DNA from: Novosphingobium sp. ZN18A2
GTDB taxonomy: Bacteria > Pseudomonadota > Alphaproteobacteria > Sphingomonadales > Sphingomonadaceae
DNA length: 64,000 bases
Direction of reading: 5' to 3'
NCBI RefSeq assembly: GCF_036784765.1
Contig: NZ_CP136651.1
Span: 1-64,000, forward strand
The notes under the pieces were generated by a model. That model was not told where the DNA came from. It saw only the letters and a list, made by a program, of their open reading frames with translations, and did not search any database. A program made the position numbers and the translations under genes. Shown here in pieces: positions 19,141 through 29,780 of this stretch; the first letter of the stretch is position 1; every line of letters begins with the position of its first letter.

Positions 19141-19749
19141 TCAGCTTTCCAGCTCTACGTCCCAATAAAGCCAGTCGCGCCAGGTTTCGTGCAGGTAGTT
19201 GGGCGGAAAGCCGCGCCCCCTTTCCTGCAACTGCCAGTTGGTCGGGCGCGTGGGTTCCACCGCCAGTCTCATCCGCGCCTGTTCGGGCGTGCGGCCGCCC
19301 TTGCGCAGGTTGCAGGGGGAACAGGCGGTGGCGACGTTCTCCCAGGTGGTCTTCCCGCCCAGACGACGGGGGACGACGTGATCGAACGTAAGGTTCTGCA
19401 GCGCGCCGCAATACTGGCAGGAAAACCTGTCACGCAAAAACAGGTTGAAGCGGGTGAAGGCGGGATACTCGCTGGGCTTCACGTATTGCCGCAGCGCGAT
19501 CACCGAAGGGATCTGCATGTCGAGCGAGGGCGAATGCACCTTGCGGTCGTAACTCGCCACAATGTCCACCCGCTCAAGGAACACTGCCTTTATCGCGGTC
19601 TGCCAGGGCCAGAGGCTGAGCGGGTAGTAGCTTAACGGAGTGTAGTCTGCATTGAGGACCAGGGCCGGGCAACTCGACAGATGACGCGCGGCGTCGCCGC
19701 TGTGGGGCCGCGCGGCGCGCGCCCGCTCTATCAGCTCCGTATGAAGCAT
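19141..19749 (-). CDS. HNH endonuclease
   Basis: A 202-aa protein with an N-terminal segment typical of stand-alone bacterial HNH proteins (ALVLNADYTPLSYYPLSLWPWQTAIKAVF) and a zinc-stabilised HNH domain: C111-x-x-C114, the catalytic DH at 123-124 in TFDHVVPR, and C143-x-x-C146. The cellular role of this family is unknown. It is a chromosomal single gene with no phage context at this site. It is convergent with the upstream oxidoreductase gene (10 bp between stops). Confidence 0.9.
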   Translation of the reverse strand: MLHTELIERARAARPHSGDAARHLSSCPALVLNADYTPLSYYPLSLWPWQTAIKAVFLERVDIVASYDRKVHSPSLDMQIPSVIALRQYVKPSEYPAFTRFNLFLRDRFSCQYCGALQNLTFDHVVPRRLGGKTTWENVATACSPCNLRKGGRTPEQARMRLAVEPTRPTNWQLQERGRGFPPNYLHETWRDWLYWDVELES

Positions 19750-19915
19750 GCTCCGGTCCGTCCTCCCATCACGTGCATCTTCGGGCTCCTTCGCCGGGCC
19801 TTCTGGAAGACTTGCATGACCGCTTCGTGACGCATCGTGGCAGGGAGAGAATCACGTAGGCGGCTGGAGGTCAAGTGCGGTTGCCGGGTTTCCACATTGC
19901 CGTTGCGCGATGGCT

Positions 19916-20009
19916 GCCCACCCCAACCCCTCCCGCAGGCGGGAGGGGAGCGAGACTTGCCGAGCCGAAGGCAAGGCCAGGGTCAGGCCCTAGTCGCAGC
20001 GGGGTGGGC
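19916..20009. repeat. REP-like compound palindrome (about 94 bp)
   Basis: The element is bounded by the inverted repeat GCCCACCCC (19916-19924) and GGGGTGGGC (20001-20009). Inside are three nested hairpins: CCCCTCCCGC/GCGGGAGGGG with a 2-nt loop (19927-19948), CTTGCC/GGCAAG (19956-19975) and AGGG/CCCT (19979-19991). Such cloverleaf-like palindromes are typical of dispersed REP or small non-autonomous elements in alphaproteobacterial intergenic DNA. No second copy was seen in this window. Confidence 0.65.
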
Positions 20010-20022
20010 AATCGCACCGGAC

Positions 20023-21444
20023 TTACTTCGCCAGAACCTTCACAAGATCGAACAGGTAATCGCGCGCGGTATAGAGCGCCCTGGCCTCTATCCGCTCGTT
20101 AAGGCCGTGAATGCCGTTGCCGTCGGGTTCGACCCACACGCTCGGCACGCCATAGACCGGGATTCCCACCGCTTCGAGATAGACCCCGTCGGTCGCACCG
20201 GTGGACATCGTGGGCAGCACCGGAACGCCGGGGAAATACTTCGCCGCCAGCTTTTCGACCGGCCTCACGATCTGCGGATCGAGCGGCGGCGCCTTGGCGA
20301 TGGGCTTGTCCTTCACGCGCATTTCGATCTTCACGCCCGGATCGCCGATCGCCTGTTCAAGCGCGGCCATCGTCTCTTCACCGGTGCGCCCGGGGAACAT
20401 GCGGCAATTGACGTTCGCCTCCGCCCGTTGCGGCAGCGCGTTCAGCGCGTGCCCGGCATCGACCAGCGTCGCGACGCAAGTCGTGCGCAGCATGGAATGC
20501 AGCATCTTGTCCTTGTCCACCACGGCAAGTGCCGCCTTGTCGGACGGGTCGTTCGCCAGTGCGAGCATCGCCGCGCCGGTCGCATCCTTGCGCATCGCGC
20601 CGGCCTTCAGGAAAAACGCCTTCGTCACTTCGTTGAACTCGATCGGAAATTCGTGATCGCGCACTTTCAGCAACGCTTCCGACAATTCGTAGATCGCGTT
20701 CTTGCGCACCGGCTGGGAAGAATGGCCGCCGGGGTTGGTCGTCGTCAGGGTAAAGTCCTGATAGGCCTTTTCGCCCACCTGCAGCGTTTGCACCAGCAGG
20801 TGGCCCTTGCCGTCGGTGCGGCCGCCACCGCCTTCGTTCAGCGCGAAGGCAGCATCGATCAGGCCGCGCCGGTTGTTGGCGAGCCATTCCGCGCCGTTGA
20901 ACGCGCCGCTCGTTTCCTCGCCGCAGGTCAGCGCCAGCTTGATCGTGCGCTTCGGCTTGTAACCCTGCTGCTTCATGCGGATCATCGCATCGGTCCAGAT
21001 CGAGGCCATCGCCTTGTCGTCGACCGTCCCGCGCGCATAGTAGAAGCCATCCTCCTCGATCAGCGTGAACGGATCGCGCACCCAGTCTTCGCGCTTGGCC
21101 TCAACCACGTCGATGTGCGCAAGCAGCAGCATCGGCTTCTCGGCCTTCGACGTGCCCGGCAGGATGGCGACAAGCCCGCCGTCCTTGGGATGTTCGGGCA
21201 CGGAAAACAGCGTGATATCGGCATCGCTGTAACCCGCCGCCTTCAGCCGCGCGGCCATGCGCTGCGCGGCAAGGGTGCAGCTTCCGTGGGTGACGGTAGT
21301 GTCGGTTTCGACGAGTTCCTTGTAGAGCCCGAAGAAGCTCTGCTGGTCTGGCCGCAACTGCATTGTCTGCGCGCTCGCGGCGCTTGCGGGAAGTGTGACG
21401 GCGGCAAGCGCGGCAATTGCCGCGCAGGCGATGGACTTGCGCAT
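20023..21444 (-). CDS. Secreted M20 family metallopeptidase
   Basis: A 473-aa zinc peptidase with a signal peptide (MRKSIACAAIAALAAVTLPASAASA). Metal and catalytic motifs are visible: LLLAHIDVV (His110, Asp112), GTVDDKA (Asp142) and CGEETSG (Glu176, Glu177), plus the dimerisation lid. The family includes carboxypeptidase, dipeptidase and deacylase members; periplasmic dipeptide cleavage is most likely but not proven. The frame is open far upstream, but the signal peptide fixes the start at 21444. Confidence 0.92.
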   Translation of the reverse strand: MRKSIACAAIAALAAVTLPASAASAQTMQLRPDQQSFFGLYKELVETDTTVTHGSCTLAAQRMAARLKAAGYSDADITLFSVPEHPKDGGLVAILPGTSKAEKPMLLLAHIDVVEAKREDWVRDPFTLIEEDGFYYARGTVDDKAMASIWTDAMIRMKQQGYKPKRTIKLALTCGEETSGAFNGAEWLANNRRGLIDAAFALNEGGGGRTDGKGHLLVQTLQVGEKAYQDFTLTTTNPGGHSSQPVRKNAIYELSEALLKVRDHEFPIEFNEVTKAFFLKAGAMRKDATGAAMLALANDPSDKAALAVVDKDKMLHSMLRTTCVATLVDAGHALNALPQRAEANVNCRMFPGRTGEETMAALEQAIGDPGVKIEMRVKDKPIAKAPPLDPQIVRPVEKLAAKYFPGVPVLPTMSTGATDGVYLEAVGIPVYGVPSVWVEPDGNGIHGLNERIEARALYTARDYLFDLVKVLAK

Positions 21445-21483
21445 GAATGGACCCCGGTTTCGTTTACTCCGCCCGCGAATTGA

Positions 21484-24102
<2,619 letters not shown>

Positions 24103-25611
24103 TTATCGCGTGATTACCGCGCGCGCGGCGGCCAGTGTGTCGCCGGGCGCGCCGGAGGCATCCACGCGGTGCCAGCCAGACAGGTCGCCAAGCGCATAGC
24201 CAAGCTGCCTTTCGACCACCGCCGGGCCGGCATCGGACGCATCGCCGCGCCGGTCGCCCACGCGCGCCAGCAAGGCTTCGCGCGGCGCTTCGAGCCATAG
24301 CCCGATGAACGGCACCCCGGCGTCGCCGGCCACCCGTTCGATCCGTGTTCGCTCATCCTCCCGCGCGAACACACCGTCGACGATCACCGCGCGTCCTGCC
24401 GCAAGCATTGCCGCTGCCTCATCGATCAGGGCCGCGTAAACGGCCGCGTTTTCCTCGGGTGTATAGGCGGAAGCGGGCAGCGCCTGCTCCGGCTTCACGC
24501 CTGCCCGTCGCTTTCGCAGCTCATCGCTGCGCAGCCACCGCGCGCCCGGAGCCGCGCCAAGATCAGGGGCGAGCGCGCCCGCCAGCGTCGATTTTCCCGT
24601 CCCGCTCAACCCGCCGACCGCCACCAGCAGGGGCGGCTGGGGAGAAAGCCAGTCGATCGCCTGCCGCAGATAGGCCCGCGCATCTTCGTTGTCCTCGCCA
24701 TGCTGCAGCGCCGCCTGCGCGGTCACGTGGGCGCGCACCGCCGAACGGACGGACAGGAACAGCGGCAAGGCCGCCATCCCCCCGCCCTCCGCGCGCATAT
24801 CCAGATAGCGGTTGAGCAAGAGCGAGGCTTCGTCGCGAAAGCCCCGGTGGAGCAGGTCCATCACAAGGAAGGCCACGTCATACAGGACGTCGGTCGTCGC
24901 CAGGTCTGCATTGAATTCAAGGCAATCGAACAGTGTCGGATGCCCGTTCCACAGGCAGATATTGCGAAGGTGCAAATCGCCGTGGCAATGCCGCACGTGG
25001 CCCTGCGCAGCGCGCGCATCCAGCAGGTCCGCCACGGTCCGCAGCGCCGCGCGCGCCTTGCGTTCCCATTCGTCGCAGGCAGCAGCGTCCATTTCCGCCG
25101 CCGCCATCGCCGCACGATTTGTGTCGATAACCCGTGCCATGCGCGCCGCCCCATCGCGGCGCACCGGCTTCGCGATTTCGTGGAACGCCGCGATCGCATC
25201 GGCGAGCTCGCGAACCAGCGCAGGTGTCAGTTCGCCGCGTGCCGCGACTTCGGAAAGAAGCGCATCGCCCGGAAAGCGCTGCATCTCCACCACCCAGTCA
25301 ACCGGATCGCCCGCGTCGAAACCAAGCGAGCCGTCCGCACCCCTGCCGATGCTCCGAACGGCCAGATAGAGATCCGGCGCGGTGCGGCGGTTGAGCGCCA
25401 GTTCTGCCTCGCACGCGGCGTGGCGCTTTTCCGGCGTCGAGAAATCGAGATAGCCAAGATCGACGGCGCGCTTCAGCTTGAAGGCCCGGTCACCCGCCAG
25501 GAAAACGATCGCCCCATGCGTTTCGACGCACTCCACGGGGCCATCGAAGCCATGGGATTCCGGCCGGGACAGGAAATCTATCGTCGCCTGCTGATTGCCA
25601 GGATCGTCCAT
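24103..25611 (-). CDS. Fusion of phosphotransferase-like and P-loop kinase domains
   Basis: A 502-aa two-domain protein. Residues about 20-310 resemble aminoglycoside/choline phosphotransferases: a Lys in DRAFKLKRAVDLGYLDF and the catalytic HCHGDLHLRNICLW. Residues about 335-500 are a P-loop kinase domain with Walker A GGLSGTGKSTLAG, as in the COG2187/COG0645 fusions. The substrate is unknown; it should not be called an antibiotic resistance gene. The ATG at 25611 was chosen because homology starts just after it. The gene's end abuts gyrB. Confidence 0.85.
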   Translation of the reverse strand: MDDPGNQQATIDFLSRPESHGFDGPVECVETHGAIVFLAGDRAFKLKRAVDLGYLDFSTPEKRHAACEAELALNRRTAPDLYLAVRSIGRGADGSLGFDAGDPVDWVVEMQRFPGDALLSEVAARGELTPALVRELADAIAAFHEIAKPVRRDGAARMARVIDTNRAAMAAAEMDAAACDEWERKARAALRTVADLLDARAAQGHVRHCHGDLHLRNICLWNGHPTLFDCLEFNADLATTDVLYDVAFLVMDLLHRGFRDEASLLLNRYLDMRAEGGGMAALPLFLSVRSAVRAHVTAQAALQHGEDNEDARAYLRQAIDWLSPQPPLLVAVGGLSGTGKSTLAGALAPDLGAAPGARWLRSDELRKRRAGVKPEQALPASAYTPEENAAVYAALIDEAAAMLAAGRAVIVDGVFAREDERTRIERVAGDAGVPFIGLWLEAPREALLARVGDRRGDASDAGPAVVERQLGYALGDLSGWHRVDASGAPGDTLAAARAVITR

Positions 25612-25695
25612 GACCGCATGTTGCCCGCAGCACCACGCCGGACACAAGCCCGCACGAACAATAACCGCACCCTGCCAAGGCAACGGATCGGGAAA

Positions 25696-25771
25696 TGGTG
25701 AGCCCTGCTGGGTTCGAACCAGCGACCTACTGATTAAAAGTCAGTTGCTCTACCGACTGAGCTAAGGGCCC
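25696..25771 (-). tRNA. tRNA-Lys (anticodon UUU)
   Basis: The minus strand reads GGGCCCTTAGCTCAGTCGG from the 5' end. The acceptor stem GGGCCCT pairs with AGGGCTC (one G:U), the D-arm is normal, the anticodon loop is CTTTTAA inside an ACTGA/TCAGT stem, the T-arm contains GGTTCGAAC, and the 3' end has the discriminator A plus encoded CCA. Total length is 76 nt. No integration footprint is apparent beside it. Confidence 0.97.
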
Positions 25772-25783
25772 TCACCGGATGCG

Positions 25784-26308
25784 TCACCTAGGGGCGCGTT
25801 TCGGGCTGGTCAAGCGCGCTGCGAGGTGGGCAAGCGAAAGGCCCGTCAGGGGATCGCGCCAGTCCCGCGCCACGGCAAGCGCGGGGCGCAGCACAAAGTC
25901 GCGTTCGCGAAAGTGCGGATGCGGGATTACGAGGCCCGGCGAACACCACGCGCCGCCGCCCCACAGCACGATATCGAGGTCCAGAACGCGGGACCGCCAG
26001 CGGCTGCCCCGGCGCTTGCGCCCGAAGGCCTGCTCAATCGACTGGAGGATGGCGAGCAGGGCGGGCGGCTCCATCGCGGCACGCACCACTGCGACGCCGT
26101 TGGCATAACGCCTGAGCGAAGGCCCCACCGGTGCGCTGTCGATCACCGGGGAGGCGCGCAGTACATCGATCCCACAGCGCTCCAACGCGCCAAGCGCGGC
26201 TTCCAGAACGGCGCGCGGCCGACCGAAGCGCGGGTGGCGCATGTTCGCCCCCAACGCGACCAGATAGAGGTCCGCCCCGTATTCCCCGCCGTTCAGATGT
26301 CTTCGCAC
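25784..26308 (-). CDS. folK: 2-amino-4-hydroxy-6-hydroxymethyldihydropteridine diphosphokinase
   Basis: Transfers pyrophosphate from ATP to hydroxymethyl-dihydropterin in folate synthesis. The 174-aa product has YLVALGANMRHPRFGRP near the start, the substrate/ATP signature SRVLDLDIVLWG and IPHPHFRERDFVLRPA. The GTG at 26308 makes the gene overlap the stop of aguB by 16 bp; no other start lies upstream of the conserved strand. Confidence 0.94.
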   Translation of the reverse strand: MRRHLNGGEYGADLYLVALGANMRHPRFGRPRAVLEAALGALERCGIDVLRASPVIDSAPVGPSLRRYANGVAVVRAAMEPPALLAILQSIEQAFGRKRRGSRWRSRVLDLDIVLWGGGAWCSPGLVIPHPHFRERDFVLRPALAVARDWRDPLTGLSLAHLAARLTSPKRAPR

Positions 26309-27147
26309 AGGCGTCCGTAAAGCTGCGGCCGGCGATCGCGGAAAAAGCCCATGCCGGCGCGGTGCCTGCGCGCTTCGGAAAGATCGAGCGTTGCGACCAG
26401 CACGCCGGTTTCATCCGCACCGTATTCGGCCAGGTAATCGCCCCACTGGTCGCAGACGAAGCTGTGGCCATAGAACGCCTGTCCGTTTTCTTCCGAACCG
26501 ATGCGGTTTGCGGCGACCACCGGCATGCAGTTGGAGGCGGCGTGACCGATCATCGCACGGCGCCAGATGCGGCTGGTATCGAAGCTCTCGTCATAAGGCT
26601 CCGATCCGATCGCCGTGGGATAGAACAGCACTTCGGCCCCCATCAGCGCCATGGCCCGCGCGCATTCGGGATACCATTGATCCCAGCACACGCCGACGCC
26701 GATCGTGGCGCCGAACACGGTCCACACCTTGAAGCCGGTGTTGCCGGGCCGGAAATAATACTTTTCCTCATAGCCCGGCCCGTCCGGAATGTGGCTTTTG
26801 CGGTAGGTGCCCATCACCGCCCCATCGGGGCCGACCATTGCCAGCGTGTTGTAATAGTGCTGTCCGTCACGCTCGAAAAAGCTGACCGGGATTGCGATGC
26901 CCAGCCCTTTCGCCAGCTTGCGCATTTCCGCCACCGACGGGCTTTCGTCGAGCGGGCGGGCAAGCGCGAAGCGGGCCTCGTCCTCTGTCACGCAGAAATA
27001 GGGTCCGGCGAAAAGCTCTGGCGGCAGGACGACCTGCGCGCCCCGGCCGGCGGCCTGTTCGACCAGCGCGGCAACGGCGGCGATGTTTTCGGCCTCGTCC
27101 TCAAGGCCGAGCGGCAATTGCAAAGCGGAAACGGTAATTCGGGTCAT
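26293..27147 (-). CDS. aguB: N-carbamoylputrescine amidase
   Basis: Nitrilase-superfamily amidase that hydrolyses N-carbamoylputrescine to putrescine in the agmatine route of polyamine synthesis. The 284-aa product has the Glu-Lys-Cys catalytic set: Glu in LPPELFAGPYFC, Lys in YRKSHIPDGPGYEEKYYF and Cys in GVGVCWDQWYPE. The HIPDGPGY and WDQWYPE motifs are diagnostic of AguB rather than beta-ureidopropionase. The partner aguA is not in the window. The ATG at 27147 matches the family start (MTRITVSALQLP). Confidence 0.93.
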   Translation of the reverse strand: MTRITVSALQLPLGLEDEAENIAAVAALVEQAAGRGAQVVLPPELFAGPYFCVTEDEARFALARPLDESPSVAEMRKLAKGLGIAIPVSFFERDGQHYYNTLAMVGPDGAVMGTYRKSHIPDGPGYEEKYYFRPGNTGFKVWTVFGATIGVGVCWDQWYPECARAMALMGAEVLFYPTAIGSEPYDESFDTSRIWRRAMIGHAASNCMPVVAANRIGSEENGQAFYGHSFVCDQWGDYLAEYGADETGVLVATLDLSEARRHRAGMGFFRDRRPQLYGRLCEDI

Positions 27148-27247
27148 CCGCGCCTCATATCGAAGCACGCGCCGCCGCGCCAGCGGGTGACATCGCGGCT
27201 TGCGCTTCCTATCTGTGCGGCAGAGGCGAAACAGGAACCCAAAAGCT

Positions 27248-27778
27248 ATGGCAACGGCAATCTTCGCGGGCGGATGCTTCTGGTGCACCGAAGCGGTTTT
27301 CCGCATGGTCGAAGGCGTGAACGGCGTGGAAAGCGGCTATATCGGCGGCACGACGGCCAATCCCACCTACAAGCAGGTCTGTTCGGGAACGACCGGCCAT
27401 GCCGAAGCGATCCGCATCACCTTCAACGATGCCGTGGTCAGCTATGCCGACCTGCTCGACGTGTTCATGGGCACGCACGACCCGACGCAGCTGAACCGGC
27501 AAGGCAACGACGTGGGAACACAGTACCGCTCCGCCATATTCCCTCTCGACGAAGGCCAGCGCGCCGAGGCGCAGGAAGCGATCGACCGCGCCAACCTGGT
27601 GCACGGCGGCAAGGTGGTGACAGCGATCGAAACGCCGCACGAATGGTATCCGGCCGAAGACTATCACCAGGAATACTGGGACGGCGAAGGCCAGCGGAAC
27701 CCCTATTGCCTGGCGGTGATCCCGCCAAAGCTGGCCAAGCTGAAAAAGGGATACGGCGACAAGATGAAGCCGGCCTGA
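27248..27778 (+). CDS. msrA: Peptide-methionine (S)-S-oxide reductase MsrA
   Basis: Repairs oxidised methionine. The 176-aa product begins [18 protein letters not shown], with the catalytic Cys10 in the GCFWC motif and a following Cys13. The [14 protein letters not shown] and [11 protein letters not shown] segments are also family hallmarks. Near the C-terminus YHQEYWD and NPYC provide a likely recycling cysteine. It is divergent from aguB with 100 bp between starts. Confidence 0.96.
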   Translation: MATAIFAGGCFWCTEAVFRMVEGVNGVESGYIGGTTANPTYKQVCSGTTGHAEAIRITFNDAVVSYADLLDVFMGTHDPTQLNRQGNDVGTQYRSAIFPLDEGQRAEAQEAIDRANLVHGGKVVTAIETPHEWYPAEDYHQEYWDGEGQRNPYCLAVIPPKLAKLKKGYGDKMKPA

Positions 27779-27791
27779 CGCGGGCCGGCGA

Positions 27792-29057
27792 TCAGGCGGG
27801 TGCGGTCCATCGCGTGGCGAAGAAGCCATCGAGCCCGCCCGCCGCGCCAAGCATTCCCGGATCGGTGCGAAGCCAGCCTTCCGCCGTGGGGACAACGCCC
27901 TGCGGCAGGTCTTCCGGCGTAACGGCCACGGGCGCCAGCGCATCGAAGCGCCGGGCCTGGTCTTCGCCCTCGACAGGTTCAAGCGAGCAGGTCGCGTAAA
28001 CCAGCCGTCCGCCGGGCGAGAGCCAACGCGCCGCGCGCTCCAGCATCGCCGCCTGCAATTCCGCGAGTTCGGCAAGCGCGGGATGCCGGTGCAACACATC
28101 GGGGTGGCGGCGGCACGTGCCGGTTGCGCTGCACGGCGCGTCCAGCAGGATCGCGTCGAAGGTTCGATCTGCTTCCCATGTCAGACAGTCGGCAGCCACG
28201 ACCTCGGCTTCGAAATCCATGCGCGCAAGGTTCTGCGCCAACCGATCGAGCCGCCGCGCCGACTTGTCGAGCGCGGTAACCTGCCAGCCTGCCGCCAGCA
28301 GTTGCATGGTCTTGCCGCCGGGCGCGGCACACAGATCCAGCGCGCGGCGGCCATTGCCCTGACCCAGCAGGCGCGCGGGGAGCGATGCGGCCAGATCCTG
28401 CACCCACCATGCACCATCGGCAAACCCGTCCAGCGTTTCGACCGCGATACCGCGCGGCAGGCGAACGTGACCCGGCATCAGCGACGTGCCGCCAAGTCTT
28501 GCGGTCCATTCACCTGTCGCATCGGGATCGCGCAATGTCAGGTCAAGCGGTGGAGGCGCGCCGATTCCGGCGGCAATAGCATCTATCCGATCCGGCCATG
28601 CTGCCTGCCAGCGTTGCAAAACCGGTGCGGGCAAGGTTGGCGATGCAGGCAAGGCCGGCCGCGCCTTGGTGACGGCGGAGAACACGCCATGCGCCAGTCG
28701 CCGCGGGCCGCCTGCCAGCAGGGGGAGGCCGGTCGCCACGATCGCATGGCCCGGCAGTTCGAGCCGCAGCGCCTGGGCCAGCATAAGCCGCAGCACGTTG
28801 CGCGCCTTCGCATCGGGCGGAAGCGGTTGCCGCGTTGCGCCATCTATCAGCGCGTCAAGATCCTGCATCCAGCGCAGCGATTCCTGCGCGATAGCCATCG
28901 CCAGCGCACGGTCGTCCGCACGCTCGACCGGCCGGAGCGCAGGAGGCGCCGCCTGGTCGAGCGGTTCTCCGCGATTGAGCACGGCGTCCATAAGGCGCAG
29001 CGCGGCGCGGCGGGCGGGGACACCGGGTGCATCGTCAGGGCGGCGGGAACGGCTCAT
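27792..29057 (-). CDS. rsmB: 16S rRNA (cytosine-5-)-methyltransferase RsmB/NOL1/NOP2 family
   Basis: SAM-dependent m5C methyltransferase. The 421-aa product has an N-terminal NusB-like domain (about 10-135: AALRLMDAVLNRGEPLDQA, RNVLRLMLAQALRL) and a C-terminal Rossmann domain with DLCAAPGGKTMQLL, DAPCSATGTCRRHPD and the catalytic cysteine in YATCSLEPVEGE. The NusB-fused layout favours RsmB (C967) over RsmF. The start at 29057 lies after an open but non-homologous upstream stretch. Confidence 0.92.
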   Translation of the reverse strand: MSRSRRPDDAPGVPARRAALRLMDAVLNRGEPLDQAAPPALRPVERADDRALAMAIAQESLRWMQDLDALIDGATRQPLPPDAKARNVLRLMLAQALRLELPGHAIVATGLPLLAGGPRRLAHGVFSAVTKARPALPASPTLPAPVLQRWQAAWPDRIDAIAAGIGAPPPLDLTLRDPDATGEWTARLGGTSLMPGHVRLPRGIAVETLDGFADGAWWVQDLAASLPARLLGQGNGRRALDLCAAPGGKTMQLLAAGWQVTALDKSARRLDRLAQNLARMDFEAEVVAADCLTWEADRTFDAILLDAPCSATGTCRRHPDVLHRHPALAELAELQAAMLERAARWLSPGGRLVYATCSLEPVEGEDQARRFDALAPVAVTPEDLPQGVVPTAEGWLRTDPGMLGAAGGLDGFFATRWTAPA

Positions 29058-29127
29058 CGCCGCGCTATGGGCAAGCGACACGACATTGGCAATTGCGCAG
29101 CGCGCCTTCAGCCCCCATCTTGTGCCC

Positions 29128-29304
29128 ATGAAAAAGCCGACCAAAAGCAGGACGTCGAGCCCATCCGGCTTCAAGCGGCCGGAACACTGGACGAACGAGC
29201 CACCGCCCGAACCGGAAAAGGCCAGGCCGAATGCCGATCCCGACGGTCTTGATCCCACACGTTTCGGCGACTGGGTGAAGAACGGGATAGCCGTCGATTT
29301 CTAG
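29128..29304 (+). CDS. DUF1674 protein, succinate dehydrogenase assembly factor 4-like
   Basis: A 58-aa protein whose C-terminal DPTRFGDWVKNGIAVDF matches the conserved end of the DUF1674/SDHAF4 family. SDHAF4 binds flavinylated SdhA during complex II assembly in mitochondria; the bacterial role is inferred by homology. The N-terminal half is Lys/Pro rich and low complexity. It is divergent from rsmB with about 70 bp between starts, and no sdh genes are nearby. Confidence 0.83.
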   Translation: MKKPTKSRTSSPSGFKRPEHWTNEPPPEPEKARPNADPDGLDPTRFGDWVKNGIAVDF

Positions 29305-29343
29305 GCGCACCGCAGGCCCGCATGGGCTGAATCCCCGAAGTCC

Positions 29344-29775
29344 CTAGCCTTCGATAATCCCGGTTTCGGGATGATGCCTGTCGAGGTGCTTGCGCACGAT
29401 CTTCATGTTTCGGGTATTGGAGCGGAACAGGAAATCCGCCGCGTCGCCGATCACCGGGACCGCGCCGATCGCAAGGTCGAAACCCACGTTTCCGGCCATG
29501 CGCAACAGCTTCCACTTCGGAAGGCCCAGGTTGCGCGCTTCCCATACGATCCACGCGCCCATCGCCGCCGTGATCAGGTCACCCGCCACGGGGATCAGGC
29601 CGACAATCGCGTCAAGGCCCACGCGGCGAGTGGTGCCGGGGATCGCGAACGCATTCTCCAGCAACTGTTCCATGATCTCCAGCCGCTGGCGCACCGATGC
29701 GGGATCATTGCCGAGCGAGGGGATATCCATCTTCATCCGCTCCGGCCGGGCCGAAGACTGTCTTGTCTGCGTCAT
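29344..29775 (-). CDS. DUF4112 membrane-associated protein
   Basis: A 143-aa protein matching DUF4112: RRVGLDAIVGLIPVAGDLITAAMGAWIVWEA followed by a second hydrophobic repeat NVGFDLAIGAVPVIGDAADFLFRSNTRN and a basic tail RKHLDRHH. Two short hydrophobic hairpins suggest membrane association. Function is unknown. The start at 29775 gives MTQTRQSSARPE; an internal MKMDIPSLGND is an alternative. It lies 5 bp beyond the stop of the upstream peptide-binding lipoprotein gene, so the two are probably co-transcribed. Confidence 0.82.
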   Translation of the reverse strand: MTQTRQSSARPERMKMDIPSLGNDPASVRQRLEIMEQLLENAFAIPGTTRRVGLDAIVGLIPVAGDLITAAMGAWIVWEARNLGLPKWKLLRMAGNVGFDLAIGAVPVIGDAADFLFRSNTRNMKIVRKHLDRHHPETGIIEG

Positions 29776-29780
29776 ACACC

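Noticed and set aside
26131-27999. A 622-codon plus-strand frame over folK, aguB, msrA and rsmB
   Set aside because: Its parts are antisense or frame-shifted relative to four recognised genes; the Arg-rich composition is typical of a shadow frame.
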